Below are positions 22,801 to 32,214 of a DNA stretch of 64,000 nt, in pieces. Every line of letters starts with the position of its first letter. Position 1 is the stretch's first letter. Source of the DNA: Pseudopyrenochaeta lycopersici (lineage: Eukaryota > Ascomycota > Dothideomycetes > Pleosporales > Pseudopyrenochaetaceae); assembly GCA_003313425.1 (NCBI GenBank), contig NHZP01000052.1, forward strand, positions 62,001-126,000, read 5' to 3'. A program made the translations under genes and the position numbers. Under the pieces are notes generated by a model. It was not told the origin of the DNA and did no database searches. It saw only the letters and a list, made by a program, of their open reading frames with translations.

Positions 22801-25800
22801 CACGCTTTAGAAACTTTCTGCGACTTCGAGAACAGCCCTGGTTAAGAGATCATGTCGTCCAGGGCGATGTCTTGTTTCCAGCTTGTGGCTATCTCTGTAT
22901 GGCAATCGAAGCTTGTCGACAAATGTGCGCTATAACACCTTCCACATTCCTGCCTCGTGGATCTCAGGACGTATTGGAGTACCGACTTCGAGAAGTCAGC
23001 ATCTCACGAGCACTAGTTGTGCCTGAGTCCGATGAGGGCGTCGAGACCTCATTCTCTATGCGATGTAACTCAAGTAGTTCCACTACATCATTAGACGTCT
23101 GGCACGAGTTCCGAGTCTTCTCGTATACTTCTGACGGTGGATGGGTTGAGAACTGCCGAGGTCTTGTTTCAGTGTCGAGCCAGGCGACCGGAGACGATGA
23201 ATTGGCGAAAGAATGCACAAGTGAATGGACCGGAGCACTGACAGACGGCGCCCGTAAGGTGGATCCTAAGAGCTTCTATGAGAGCGTTGATGCCGTTGGT
23301 CTCACATATGGTCCATTGTTTCAAGGGATCAAAAGCATAAGTCTCGATGCCCATGTTCCAGACCAAGTTGCCGGAGTGATTGAAGTTACAAACACACGGA
23401 TCGCTAATCCTAAAGAGTTCGAGCATGACCGATTATTGCATCCTGCCACTCTAGACAGCTTTCTACAGCTCGCACTTGCGGCTCTAGGGGGAGACGAACT
23501 TCGAAACCTGAAGGGTGCGATGGTCCCCACCTTCGTTGAAGAAATCTCTATCTCGGCAAATATCGTAGCCCAAACCGGGGACCAACTCAACGTTGTTGTC
23601 AGCGCTGAGCGACGAGGATCGAGAGAGGCAAAGGCTAATATCTTCGCATTAGACCCAGTCACTTCGAAACCAGTGGTGCTTATGGATGGCTTCAAATTCG
23701 TTGCTATCAACGGTGCGAATGAGTCTAGCCAGATGAAATCCATATCGAAACATTGTTTCAAGACAGTATGGGAGCCTGATGTGGAGCTTGTCGACATCCA
23801 GAATCTCAATCGAGAGCTTCAGTCGGCGCCTCGACCCGACGACCGACCGAAGACTGTGAGGGAACTGGAGTTGCTATCATATTATTTTATTGATCGGGCC
23901 CTTCGAGAGGTCAGAGATGATGAAGTATCAACAATGCTTCCGCACCACCAAAAATTCTATCGAAACTTGTGCGAGCTGCAGAACGCTGTAATAGCGAAGA
24001 CACATCCGCAACAAACAGAAGAATGGCAGCAGCTCCACAACCACGAGACTGCTTTGAAGCTTCAGACACTGGTAGAAAATTATCGGAATCATGAGACAGC
24101 TTATGACGGAAAGCTGCTGGTACGAGTAGGCGAGGCCCTTCCTTCGGTGTTCAGGCAAGATGTTGAGCCTCTTGCATTGATGACACACGAAAACTTGCTG
24201 GAAGACTACTACACCACTGCCGTCGGCATGCCAAACACGTACGCACAGATATCCCGATATGTGACCATGCTTTCTCACAAGTATCCTAATCTTGACTTTC
24301 TCGAGATCGGTGCTGGAACGGGTGGTGCGACTGTTCCAACACTCAAAGGGCTAAAAGGTTGTGAGGATCTGCATACCTATCCACGTCTAAAGTCATACAC
24401 ATACACCGATATTTCGTCATACTTTTTTCAACGCGCTGCAGAGAAGTTTGAGGACTTTTCGCAGTTTATGAAGTTCAAAAAGCTTGATGTCGAGCAAGAT
24501 CCGGAAACACAAGACTTCAAACCCGCATCATACGACGTTATCGTTGCGGCCAACGTACTTCATGCCACATCCGACATGCACCGCACAATGAAACATGCGC
24601 GGAAGCTTCTACGACCAGGGGGTAAACTGATTCTTCTTGAAATGACGAATCGCTTGCTTGCAGCTTCTGTCATCTTTGGCACATTGCCAGGCTGGTGGAA
24701 CGCATCCGAAGAGTGGCGCACAGGCGGTCCACTGCTCACAGAGACTCAGTGGGAAGATGTGCTACGCTCTACTGGCTTCAGTGGCCTCCAAGCGAGTAGT
24801 CCAGATGTCCTAGATCCGCTAGAGGAGGGCACAAGACTCATGATAGCAACTGCTGTCGAGATCAAGCCAACGCTCTATAATGGCTTGCCCACGCCTCCAG
24901 AAAATCCTCGCATTACCATTTTGTGCGGCGACTCTCCAATCAAAATGAATGGACTAGACATGCCTTTAGCACTGAAAGCGAGGATGGAAAAGGCAGGTCT
25001 GCAGGTACAGCTTGCCTCTTTGGCTAGGCTAGAACAACGTGATATTACCGATACGATCTGCATCAGCTTCGTTGAGCTTGACGAACCACTCTTTGCTAGC
25101 TGCTCAGCTTCTCAAATGAAGACTCTGCAACAGTTCGCTGATACCTCTGCGGGGCTAGTATGGGTTACGCGTGGAGCAGCGTCTTTCAATACCGACCGCC
25201 CTGAGCTATCGGTATTCCATGGCCTCGCTCGTACGCTAAGAGCAGAGCATGAAGGCTTCTCTTGCATCACAATTGATCTAGATGCGGAGAATAAGCTGAC
25301 TGCGGAAGGCGTAGCTGACCTTCTGTTCCGCGTATACGAAACACAGCTAAGCCCAGGGTCCTATTCTGTCCGTGATGACAACGAGTTCACTGAGCAAGGG
25401 GGCGTGCTTCACATCAAACGCGCCATTGGGGATGATGGATCCAATAGATTCCTTACTGGCCGTACCGATCTGTCAGCCTTGCCGCCACAGCTGGAGGAGA
25501 TAATACAAGATCGACCCCTGAAGCTCAAAGTCCCTGAATCGGGTTCAAGAGGGCCATTTATTTTCGAAGACGATTCGACGATAGCCCAGCCGTTGCAGCC
25601 CTACGAAGTTGAGATTGAAGTCCACGCTACCAGTCTTGATTCAAGAGCTATTCAAATACTTAATGGCGAGGTTTCGAATCGAAAGCTTGGTCAAGAATGT
25701 GCGGGTGTTATAACAAAGATTGGCACCGCCATTACGGGTTTCACTACTGGTGATCGTGTCACTGCATGGTGCACCGACACTTTTGCAACACATGTACACA

Positions 25801-27738
25801 CCAAAGGAGATTTGGTGTACAGAATTCCCGATGATATAAGCTTTGAACGCGCCGCTGGAATGCCAGTAGCATATGTCACAGCGTACTATGCATTGGTACA
25901 TTCAGCGCGCTTGTCGGCTAGTGAGACCGTATTCATCCATGAAGCTGCGAGTCCTGTCGGTCAAGCTGCTATTCAGATTGCTTCCACACTTGGGGCAAGG
26001 ATATTCGTGACTGTCCAGTCGGAGGAGGAAAGAATTTACCTAGCGGGTACCTACGACCTCGATCCCAGCCATATCTTCTCGAGCCAAGACCTAAGCTTCG
26101 TTGTGGCAGTTCGACGCTTGACGAAGGGTAGTGGTGTTGACGTGATTCTCAACACGCTATCCGGTGAATTGATGCAGGCTACATTCAGCTGTGTGGCACC
26201 GTTCGGTAGATTTGTCGATCTTACCAACAGCAATTCACAGATGAACGGACGCTTGGAGATGAGTCCATTCGAGAAGAATGTGTCTTTCGCATCCATTGAT
26301 ATCGCATATCTGCACCAGAAGAACGCCAAACTTGCCGCCAAGATCTTCCAGGAGGCAATGAACTTTGTGTTCGGCAACCAATTACGTGTAGTTTCGTCGA
26401 TTACAGCGAAGCCGTGGTCAAAGCTAGTCGAAGGGATCGAGACTACTCAGAATGGAAAGCATACGGGCAAAGTAGTCATAGTTCCAACCAAAGGCGATCA
26501 TGTTCTGGTAAGAATTCCAATTGGGCTAATCTGCGCCTGCATGATTAACAAACTTCCAGGTCACCCAACAACCACCAAAGCAGATCAACCTTGACTCAAA
26601 CTCGTCATACCTCCTCGCTGGTGGACTCGGCGGTCTAGGACGCAGCATATCTCACTGGCTTATCGCCCATGGTGCGAAAAATCTGATATTCATTTCCCGC
26701 TCTGGGGCTTCCTCCTCCGAAGCGTCAACCTTTGTCGCTGAACTCGAGGCAGCAGACGTCCGCACCGCAGTCTTGCAGTGTGATATATCCGATGCTCTGA
26801 CACTCTCAACTACACTCTCCAACACTCTGAAGACTCTCCCACCAATCCGTGGCGTTATTCAAGGCGCCATGACCCTCAATGACTCGCTCTTCAGCAATAT
26901 GACACACGAACAGTGGACTTCAACCATCCTACCAAAAGTCCATGGGAGCAAGAATCTCCACGAAGCAACACTTTCCCAGCCTTTGGACTTCTTTATTCTC
27001 CTGTCCTCTCTCCACAGTTTCATAGGGAATCCCGGACAAGCAAACTACGCCGCCGGCTGCGCATACCAAGTTGCACTGGCAAATTATCGTAACAACCTAG
27101 GCTTGCCAGCGACAGCAATCGATTTAGGCATCGTGGGAGATGTGGGCTACGTAGTTGAGAAGAAGGAGAGCGGGAAGAAGGTCAAAGTGCAGGAGTTCAA
27201 ACACATCAAAGAAGAAGAAATGTTAGCGCTTGTGGAGTTGGGTATCCGCGAACCAATGCTTGGGCATTTGGTCACGGGTCTAGACTCTGAGCTTGATATC
27301 GCAGCAATGGAGAAAGAAGGCAACACACCCTTCTTCGCCAGAGATCCCGTGCTGAGCCATTTGGACTACCTCAGACCGCATCTCCAGACCGAAGCTGCCA
27401 CGCAGACATCTAGCGATGGCGCGGCAATAGCTTCGCTCTCGTTATCTTCACAGCTCGCCTCCGCTCCTGCCCCCGAGCTGGCAAAGGATTACATCCAAAC
27501 CGCGCTGGTAAAGAAGCTATCGCGCAGTTTGATGATGGACCCCTCCGAGCTCGATACAACTCGATCCATGAGCGCATATGGCACAGACTCGCTAGTCGCT
27601 GTTGAAATGAAAAACTGGATCCAGCGTGAGACAAAGGTCACAGTAAGTGTATTTGAGATTCTGCAGGCGAGCAGTATTGCCAGTTTGGTGGAGAAGATTG
27701 CCGAACGAGTCAGTGGTAATACTGAAAATGAGAAGTAA
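19847..27738 (+). CDS. Highly reducing type I polyketide synthase (KS-AT-DH-cMT-ER-KR-ACP)
   Basis: Exons 19847-20038, 20100-26507 and 26560-27738 encode 2592 residues. Domains in order: KS (about 10-430; active Cys in DTACSSG at about 183, His in EAHGTGT and MGHLEGA); AT (about 550-880; GHSSGE, nucleophile about S652); DH (about 950-1230; HVVQGDVLFP and the Asp in LDSFLQ); C-methyltransferase (FLEIGAGTGG at about 1464); ER (about 1880-2195); KR (GGLGGLG near 2221, Ser in LLSSLHS, Tyr in QANYAAG near 2363); ACP (phosphopantetheine Ser in GTDSL near 2543). All key residues of KS, AT, DH, cMT, KR and ACP are present. The ER cofactor loop reads EAASPVGQ where a glycine-rich GGVGQ-like loop is expected, so enoyl reduction may be weak or absent. 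There is no thioesterase or reductase at the C terminus, as is usual for HR-PKSs. The product should be a C-methylated reduced chain; its identity cannot be read from sequence. Confidence 0.95.
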
Positions 27739-28078
27739 GAGAGAGAATTGAGTCGGTTACGTTGATGTGGACAGCAAAGTAGGACTGGGTGTAAATTGCT
27801 ATTGGCGGTTATTATCAATTTGGAGTGTTGGCGCAGACGCTTGGTTTTGATATGGATACCGTTACTTTTTTCTCATTTGTTTTGTTGATGAATTGCAGTT
27901 TCTTTGGTATTAGTTAGGAAGTGTACGAAATAATGAAATTCATATTCAAGTTCTATGCTGGCCCAGGGGTATCTCATGCTATATTAAAAACGCCCGTAAA
28001 TGCAATAATCAGTCGTAGTTCGCGTCCTTTGTATAGGGGTATCTTCATCGATTGTTGAATGTTTCGTGAGAGCAGTTC
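27739..28078. other. Convergent 3' region
   Basis: AT-rich 3' flanks of the PKS and the Saf4 gene meet here. No coding signal was seen. Confidence 0.5.
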
Positions 28079-29155
28079 TTACTCTGAATCGTAGCCAACC
28101 AGTGTAGATAGCAATGCTGGCTTCTTCGTTGGTATATCATCTATCGTCGCCACTTGTTCCGGAAGGGCTTTGGGAGTGGGTGCTTCAATCTCTTTATCCG
28201 AAAGGGCATCCCTCTTTCGTTTCAGTATCCCGAAGCTCGGCTTCGACGTCGAAAGCCCATCTCTAGAGAGAAAAGGATCAATCACTGCTCTTGTGTTGCT
28301 CACCAGGGTTTGTTGGAGATTCTGCCGACTCTTCTCTGCTGCAACCTCAGATTTCAGCTTCTTTGTCGTCGGAATGAGCTCCATATTCGTCTCATTCTTC
28401 TTCTCAGCAAAGAGTGGCTTCCACGACGCACTCTTTAGATCCTTCTCCGAAGTCCCAAATTCGATGAGACCGGCGCGCATTCGATCCGCCTCTGTTTCGT
28501 CCGCGATCTCTAGTCCCAAACTAAATTTATCCTGCATTCCTTCCTTATGCATCTCTTCTTTCTTCCAAATCTTCCTCTTGACTCTAAAGTCTTTTCTCAG
28601 TCTCGCATTCACGTCATATGGATCCCTCCATACCTCACTCTTCTCATACAACTCCTCTACCCTCTCCTTATTCTTCTTCTCAAGTCCCTTGTCTTCCATT
28701 TTCCCTTCGAGATTTGCAAACGCATCCTCCCTCCTCTTCTCCCTCTCCGCCTCTGTTAAGAACTTTAGATCACCATCTGCCTCTGCGCCCTTGTTATCAG
28801 GCCCATAGTCTCGCCTCCGAGCGCCTTCAACAACAACATATTCGCTGTTCTGCGGATCCGTCCTAATCTCCCACCACCCGCCACATGCGCTGTGCTTCAT
28901 GCGAAAGCTCCATATCGGCGTGCTATAGTAATTCCCCACTTTCTTCTTCTCGGCGTTGAAGCGCACGCCCTGGCCAATTATGGCGGGTGGAGTGCAGTGA
29001 TCACACCACACAGCAAAAGGAAGCTCGAAGCGGACAGTTAGGATGCCTTGGGTGATTTTGGTGGCGCGTTTGCCGAGCGGGTGCGAGTTGGTGTTGAAGC
29101 TTGGAGGATTTGAAGCGTCGGGCGGGTAGTACCGCCCCATGTTGAAGCCCTGCAT
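28079..29155 (-). CDS. saf4: Saf4/CCDC130-type splicing factor (CWC16/Yju2 family)
   Basis: Single exon, 358 residues. The N terminus carries the hallmark MGRYYPPDASNPP, followed by HPLGKRATKITQGILTVRFE and RFNAEKKKVGNYYSTPI, which match the CCDC130/Saf4 branch rather than Yju2/CCDC94. A zinc-binding set of cysteines is visible (CDHC and the Cys in HSACGG), followed by TDPQNSEYVVVEGARR. The rest is highly charged, with predicted coiled coil (about 125-200) and a disordered lysine-rich tail, as in the family. Homologues associate with the spliceosome and influence splice-site choice in the nucleus. ATG 29155 was chosen; a Met five residues in would also preserve the motif. Confidence 0.92.
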   Translation of the reverse strand: MQGFNMGRYYPPDASNPPSFNTNSHPLGKRATKITQGILTVRFELPFAVWCDHCTPPAIIGQGVRFNAEKKKVGNYYSTPIWSFRMKHSACGGWWEIRTDPQNSEYVVVEGARRRDYGPDNKGAEADGDLKFLTEAEREKRREDAFANLEGKMEDKGLEKKNKERVEELYEKSEVWRDPYDVNARLRKDFRVKRKIWKKEEMHKEGMQDKFSLGLEIADETEADRMRAGLIEFGTSEKDLKSASWKPLFAEKKNETNMELIPTTKKLKSEVAAEKSRQNLQQTLVSNTRAVIDPFLSRDGLSTSKPSFGILKRKRDALSDKEIEAPTPKALPEQVATIDDIPTKKPALLSTLVGYDSE

Positions 29156-29415
29156 GTTAGGCGAAGGGAAGGGGGGGCAAGGAGCGTCGCGCGCAGAAAG
29201 TTGTGGCGATCAAGGTCAAGAGTGATGGATGGAGATCGAAATTAGAGATAATTATCAGGTTGCGTTGCGGAGCCTAGCCGCGGGAATCATTATGTAAGCA
29301 GATGGAAGCACCAAACCAGTTCATCATGTGCATTTTGCTGTCATCCTTTTTGATTATGACTATCGAAAATATAAAATATACCCTTGAATTGAATCCAAAC
29401 TATTCAACACAGTCG

Positions 29416-31263
29416 CTAACTAATAGTCCAATAGACGTTGTAATTGAATCCTTGCGCATCATAAAACGGCCCCAAGTTAACCGTCTGGCCGTTCGAGGTA
29501 GCCGTGAAAGCCAGACTCCCAGGGCTGACTCTCTTTACAGAGCTAAGAGTGATTGCTGGGATGCTAGATACTGCCGAAGAACCGTAGTTGCCCGCCAGGA
29601 CGACTGGGCCAAAGGCAATAGCCGCGACGCTTGGCTTGTCATTCGCCGCAATGGTCCTGACAGACATGGGCAGTTGAACTGTGACAGTATCACCAGAGAC
29701 CCAATTGCGGTTGATAGAAGCATACGATCCTGGTGTCGTACTGATGTTTTGTTTCTCGCCATTAACAGAAACAACAGCATTTGATGTCCACGATGGAATA
29801 CGGATTCGCATAGTCCAGCTTCCGCTCCCAGTGACCTTGAGTGTGGAAGTATCGCTGACGGGAAACGTTGTAGTCTGAGAGATTGTAACGCCTTTCTGAG
29901 TCCATTTCAACGTCGAAGGGATGAAGAGATTGACTATCACACCCGCGCTATCATAGGCATAGATGGAGTCCATAAACTTCGTATTCGTCTCCACACCAGT
30001 GCCTTGGCAGCACCAGAAGGAGTTATAGTCGGTACTCCAAGTACCACCGCCCCAAGCTGGGCCAACGCCTCGTCTGCCGCCTGGGGCAAGGGGCGTAAAG
30101 TAAGTGACATGGCCGTGGTTGTCTGCTGGATTTTGCTGACCGAGAAGGTGGTTGAGCAAGGCGGTTTCGTAGAAATCGAAATATGAAGCGGATGACGGGT
30201 CCATTGTATATAGCTCACGTGTCAACTTAAGCATGTTGTAGCTGTTGCAAGCTTCAGCCGTATCGTTGGTAAGATGGCTCGCAATGGCATTCGGTTGCCG
30301 GAAATGCTCAGCCTGGCTGTTGCCACCGATGGCGTAGGTATGCGATTTCACAGTCATTGTCCAAGCATTCTTTGCAATGTCCTTATAGCGCTGGGTTCCA
30401 GACACCTTGAATTCACGGGCTGCGCCAATCCATTTTGGCACCTGGGTGTTCGCATGTAGGCCGTTTAGTTGATCGGAATTGGAGGCAAGTGGGTCAAACA
30501 CCACGGCATGGTCGAAACGAGCCGCAACCGTAAGCCATTTCTTATCCCCAGTTTGGTGCGCAATGTCAGCCAGAATTTCATTCATTCCTCCAAACTCTGT
30601 CGCCATCATGCTCTGCATCTGACTATAGCTGAGCTTACTCGTTCGGGCATCCACCCAGCCAGCCATGGCAAGCAGCACGTCCCTGGCGACGGTATTGCCA
30701 ACATGACGCCAGACATCGAGAAGACCGGCCATCGTCTTGTGAATGGCATAATAGGGAACGTTGCCGTTCGACAATGTGCGCTGCTCTACGGCAGTGATTT
30801 CGGATTCGGGAAAGCCTGACAAGTATCCTGTCGTGAACCCTGCAGCGGCGTTATTGGCCTGGCATTTGGCCAATTCTGACACGAAGTAAATGGCTCGATC
30901 TCGACATGTCGTGTCACGCAAGGTTGCATAGCATTGAGCCCATGCTGTAAGGGCATGGCCTTGGAAATGTGAGCGGAATGGGAAGTCTGGTGCATCCCAT
31001 CCCCCGTTGCCTGCGGCTCCATTTGTCGAGAGTTTGTGAGTAGCACGGAACACATAGAGCAGGCGCTCCATATCAACATATTTCAGGTAGTTCAATGCCC
31101 GCTGCTGATTGTCCATGAAGCGGCCCATGCCGAGAGAAACCTGACTGAGGTCGAATAGGTTCGCAGAAGTACCTGTCTCAGACCCCAGAGGCGGCACCGC
31201 CTGGGAAACGGCTGGAGAAACGAGTGCGAAACATATCGCAAGAATAGTGTGCAGCTTCATCAT
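29416..31263 (-). CDS. Secreted GH127-type beta-L-arabinofuranosidase-like enzyme (DUF1680)
   Basis: Intronless, 615 residues, the usual length for GH127. Residues 1-20 form a signal peptide (hydrophobic LAICFALVSPAVS before a small-residue cleavage site), so the protein is exported. The (alpha/alpha)6-barrel motifs include FQGHALTAWAQCYA, YYAIHKTMAGLLD, EFGGMNEILADIA and NDTAEACNSYNML; the last probably holds the family's acid/base Glu. FWCCQGTGVET contains the adjacent cysteines, one of which is the proposed nucleophile in GH127. A beta-sandwich C-terminal region ends the protein. It probably removes arabinofuranosyl units from plant cell-wall glycans or glycoproteins. Gene and genomic background are otherwise housekeeping, and the absence of introns may point to acquisition from bacteria, which is inference. 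Confidence 0.88.
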   Translation of the reverse strand: MMKLHTILAICFALVSPAVSQAVPPLGSETGTSANLFDLSQVSLGMGRFMDNQQRALNYLKYVDMERLLYVFRATHKLSTNGAAGNGGWDAPDFPFRSHFQGHALTAWAQCYATLRDTTCRDRAIYFVSELAKCQANNAAAGFTTGYLSGFPESEITAVEQRTLSNGNVPYYAIHKTMAGLLDVWRHVGNTVARDVLLAMAGWVDARTSKLSYSQMQSMMATEFGGMNEILADIAHQTGDKKWLTVAARFDHAVVFDPLASNSDQLNGLHANTQVPKWIGAAREFKVSGTQRYKDIAKNAWTMTVKSHTYAIGGNSQAEHFRQPNAIASHLTNDTAEACNSYNMLKLTRELYTMDPSSASYFDFYETALLNHLLGQQNPADNHGHVTYFTPLAPGGRRGVGPAWGGGTWSTDYNSFWCCQGTGVETNTKFMDSIYAYDSAGVIVNLFIPSTLKWTQKGVTISQTTTFPVSDTSTLKVTGSGSWTMRIRIPSWTSNAVVSVNGEKQNISTTPGSYASINRNWVSGDTVTVQLPMSVRTIAANDKPSVAAIAFGPVVLAGNYGSSAVSSIPAITLSSVKRVSPGSLAFTATSNGQTVNLGPFYDAQGFNYNVYWTIS

Positions 31264-31371
31264 GGCGAAATACCAATTGGAGACTCGAGGATCTCGGCCT
31301 CTTGCAGATAAACAAGCAGAACAAAAGCCTGAACACCTATGCTACATGCAACACTTTTCTCGTTCTGTCAC

Positions 31372-31377
31372 TATATA
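31372..31377 (-). promoter_or_regulatory. TATA-like box of the GH127 gene
   Basis: TATATA on the minus strand lies about 110 bp before ATG 31263. Confidence 0.4.
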
Positions 31378-31430
31378 CCAACAATAAAGACGGATTACTG
31401 ACCCGGCAACGTCATGCTCGTACCCACCCC

Positions 31431-31490
31431 CGCTCGCTAGAATTGATGCCCGCTCGCTCAAATTAATGTCCGTCCGCTCAAATTGGACGC
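31431..31490. repeat. Short tandem repeat, three 20-bp units
   Basis: Units start at 31431, 31451 and 31471 and share the core CGCTC followed by AAATT or GAATT. The third unit has diverged most. It lies upstream of the GH127 promoter. Confidence 0.6.
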
Positions 31491-32214
31491 TTGTCCGCGA
31501 CAGGGAGCTGATCATTGCACTATAATTCTTTCCCCAGATTTAACGGGGATATCGGCGATTACGCCGCGCAAGTTTGCAAGAGTATCTCCATCGGTCAATC
31601 CTCCGAACACGCTGTTGCGTGACTTCGTGTTTATTAACTGCACATTGGATGCTCGTCGGGCGAAGATTTTTTCCGGAGCTATCCACTCACAGGGAGAGGA
31701 GCTCGAAATCCGCTAAAATGGGTTGATTCTAAAAGATATTACGGCTTTTCCATGTTTCCCATTGCCCTGGTTCGGCGCATCTCAATCGTCTCGACGGAAC
31801 GTCTTCCATTCGAAGCGGAGTGATATTTTGGACGCCTAATCGACATTGGCCAGAATAGATTATGCTTGGAACCTTCCCTGTCTGGAAAGTCAATTAAGGT
31901 TGCTGTTGATCACCGCACTAAAAGGCTTGTCTCACTCTAGATTTGCCGCGGATCGAGTACCCGAAACAAAGAGCTGGCGACGACGAACACCACACAGTAA
32001 CAATCAGTCTGGCACGTCGGTCAACATGTTGACAAGCTGAAACCAGCTGCAGGCTGTTGTATAAGTACTAATGTACCCCATCATATCGTTTTTACATCTA
32101 TGACATCACCTTTCATGTTCCCGTTTAGGTCCCAGAACAATCGATCAACGCCCAAAATGCGAAAGCCAACCTTTCTTTCTTTCCGTCACAGATCTTTGGC
32201 TCTTTGAAGCAAGC

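Larger units (their letters stand above)
31264..32214. other. Intergenic region upstream of the GH127 gene
   Basis: It contains the GH127 promoter, a 20-bp tandem repeat and the 3' flank of the eRF3 gene. A short plus-strand open frame (31483-31716) and a following stretch in another frame have weak protein-like character but no identifiable domain. Confidence 0.45.

Noticed and set aside
28170..28808. 212-codon plus-strand open frame opposite saf4
   Set aside because: Serine/leucine-rich shadow of the lysine/glutamate-rich coding strand of a well-identified gene.
31483..31840. Weak beta-helix-like coding traces upstream of GH127
   Set aside because: The frame breaks after 77 codons and no defining motif is present; similarity to pectin-degrading enzymes is too vague to call.
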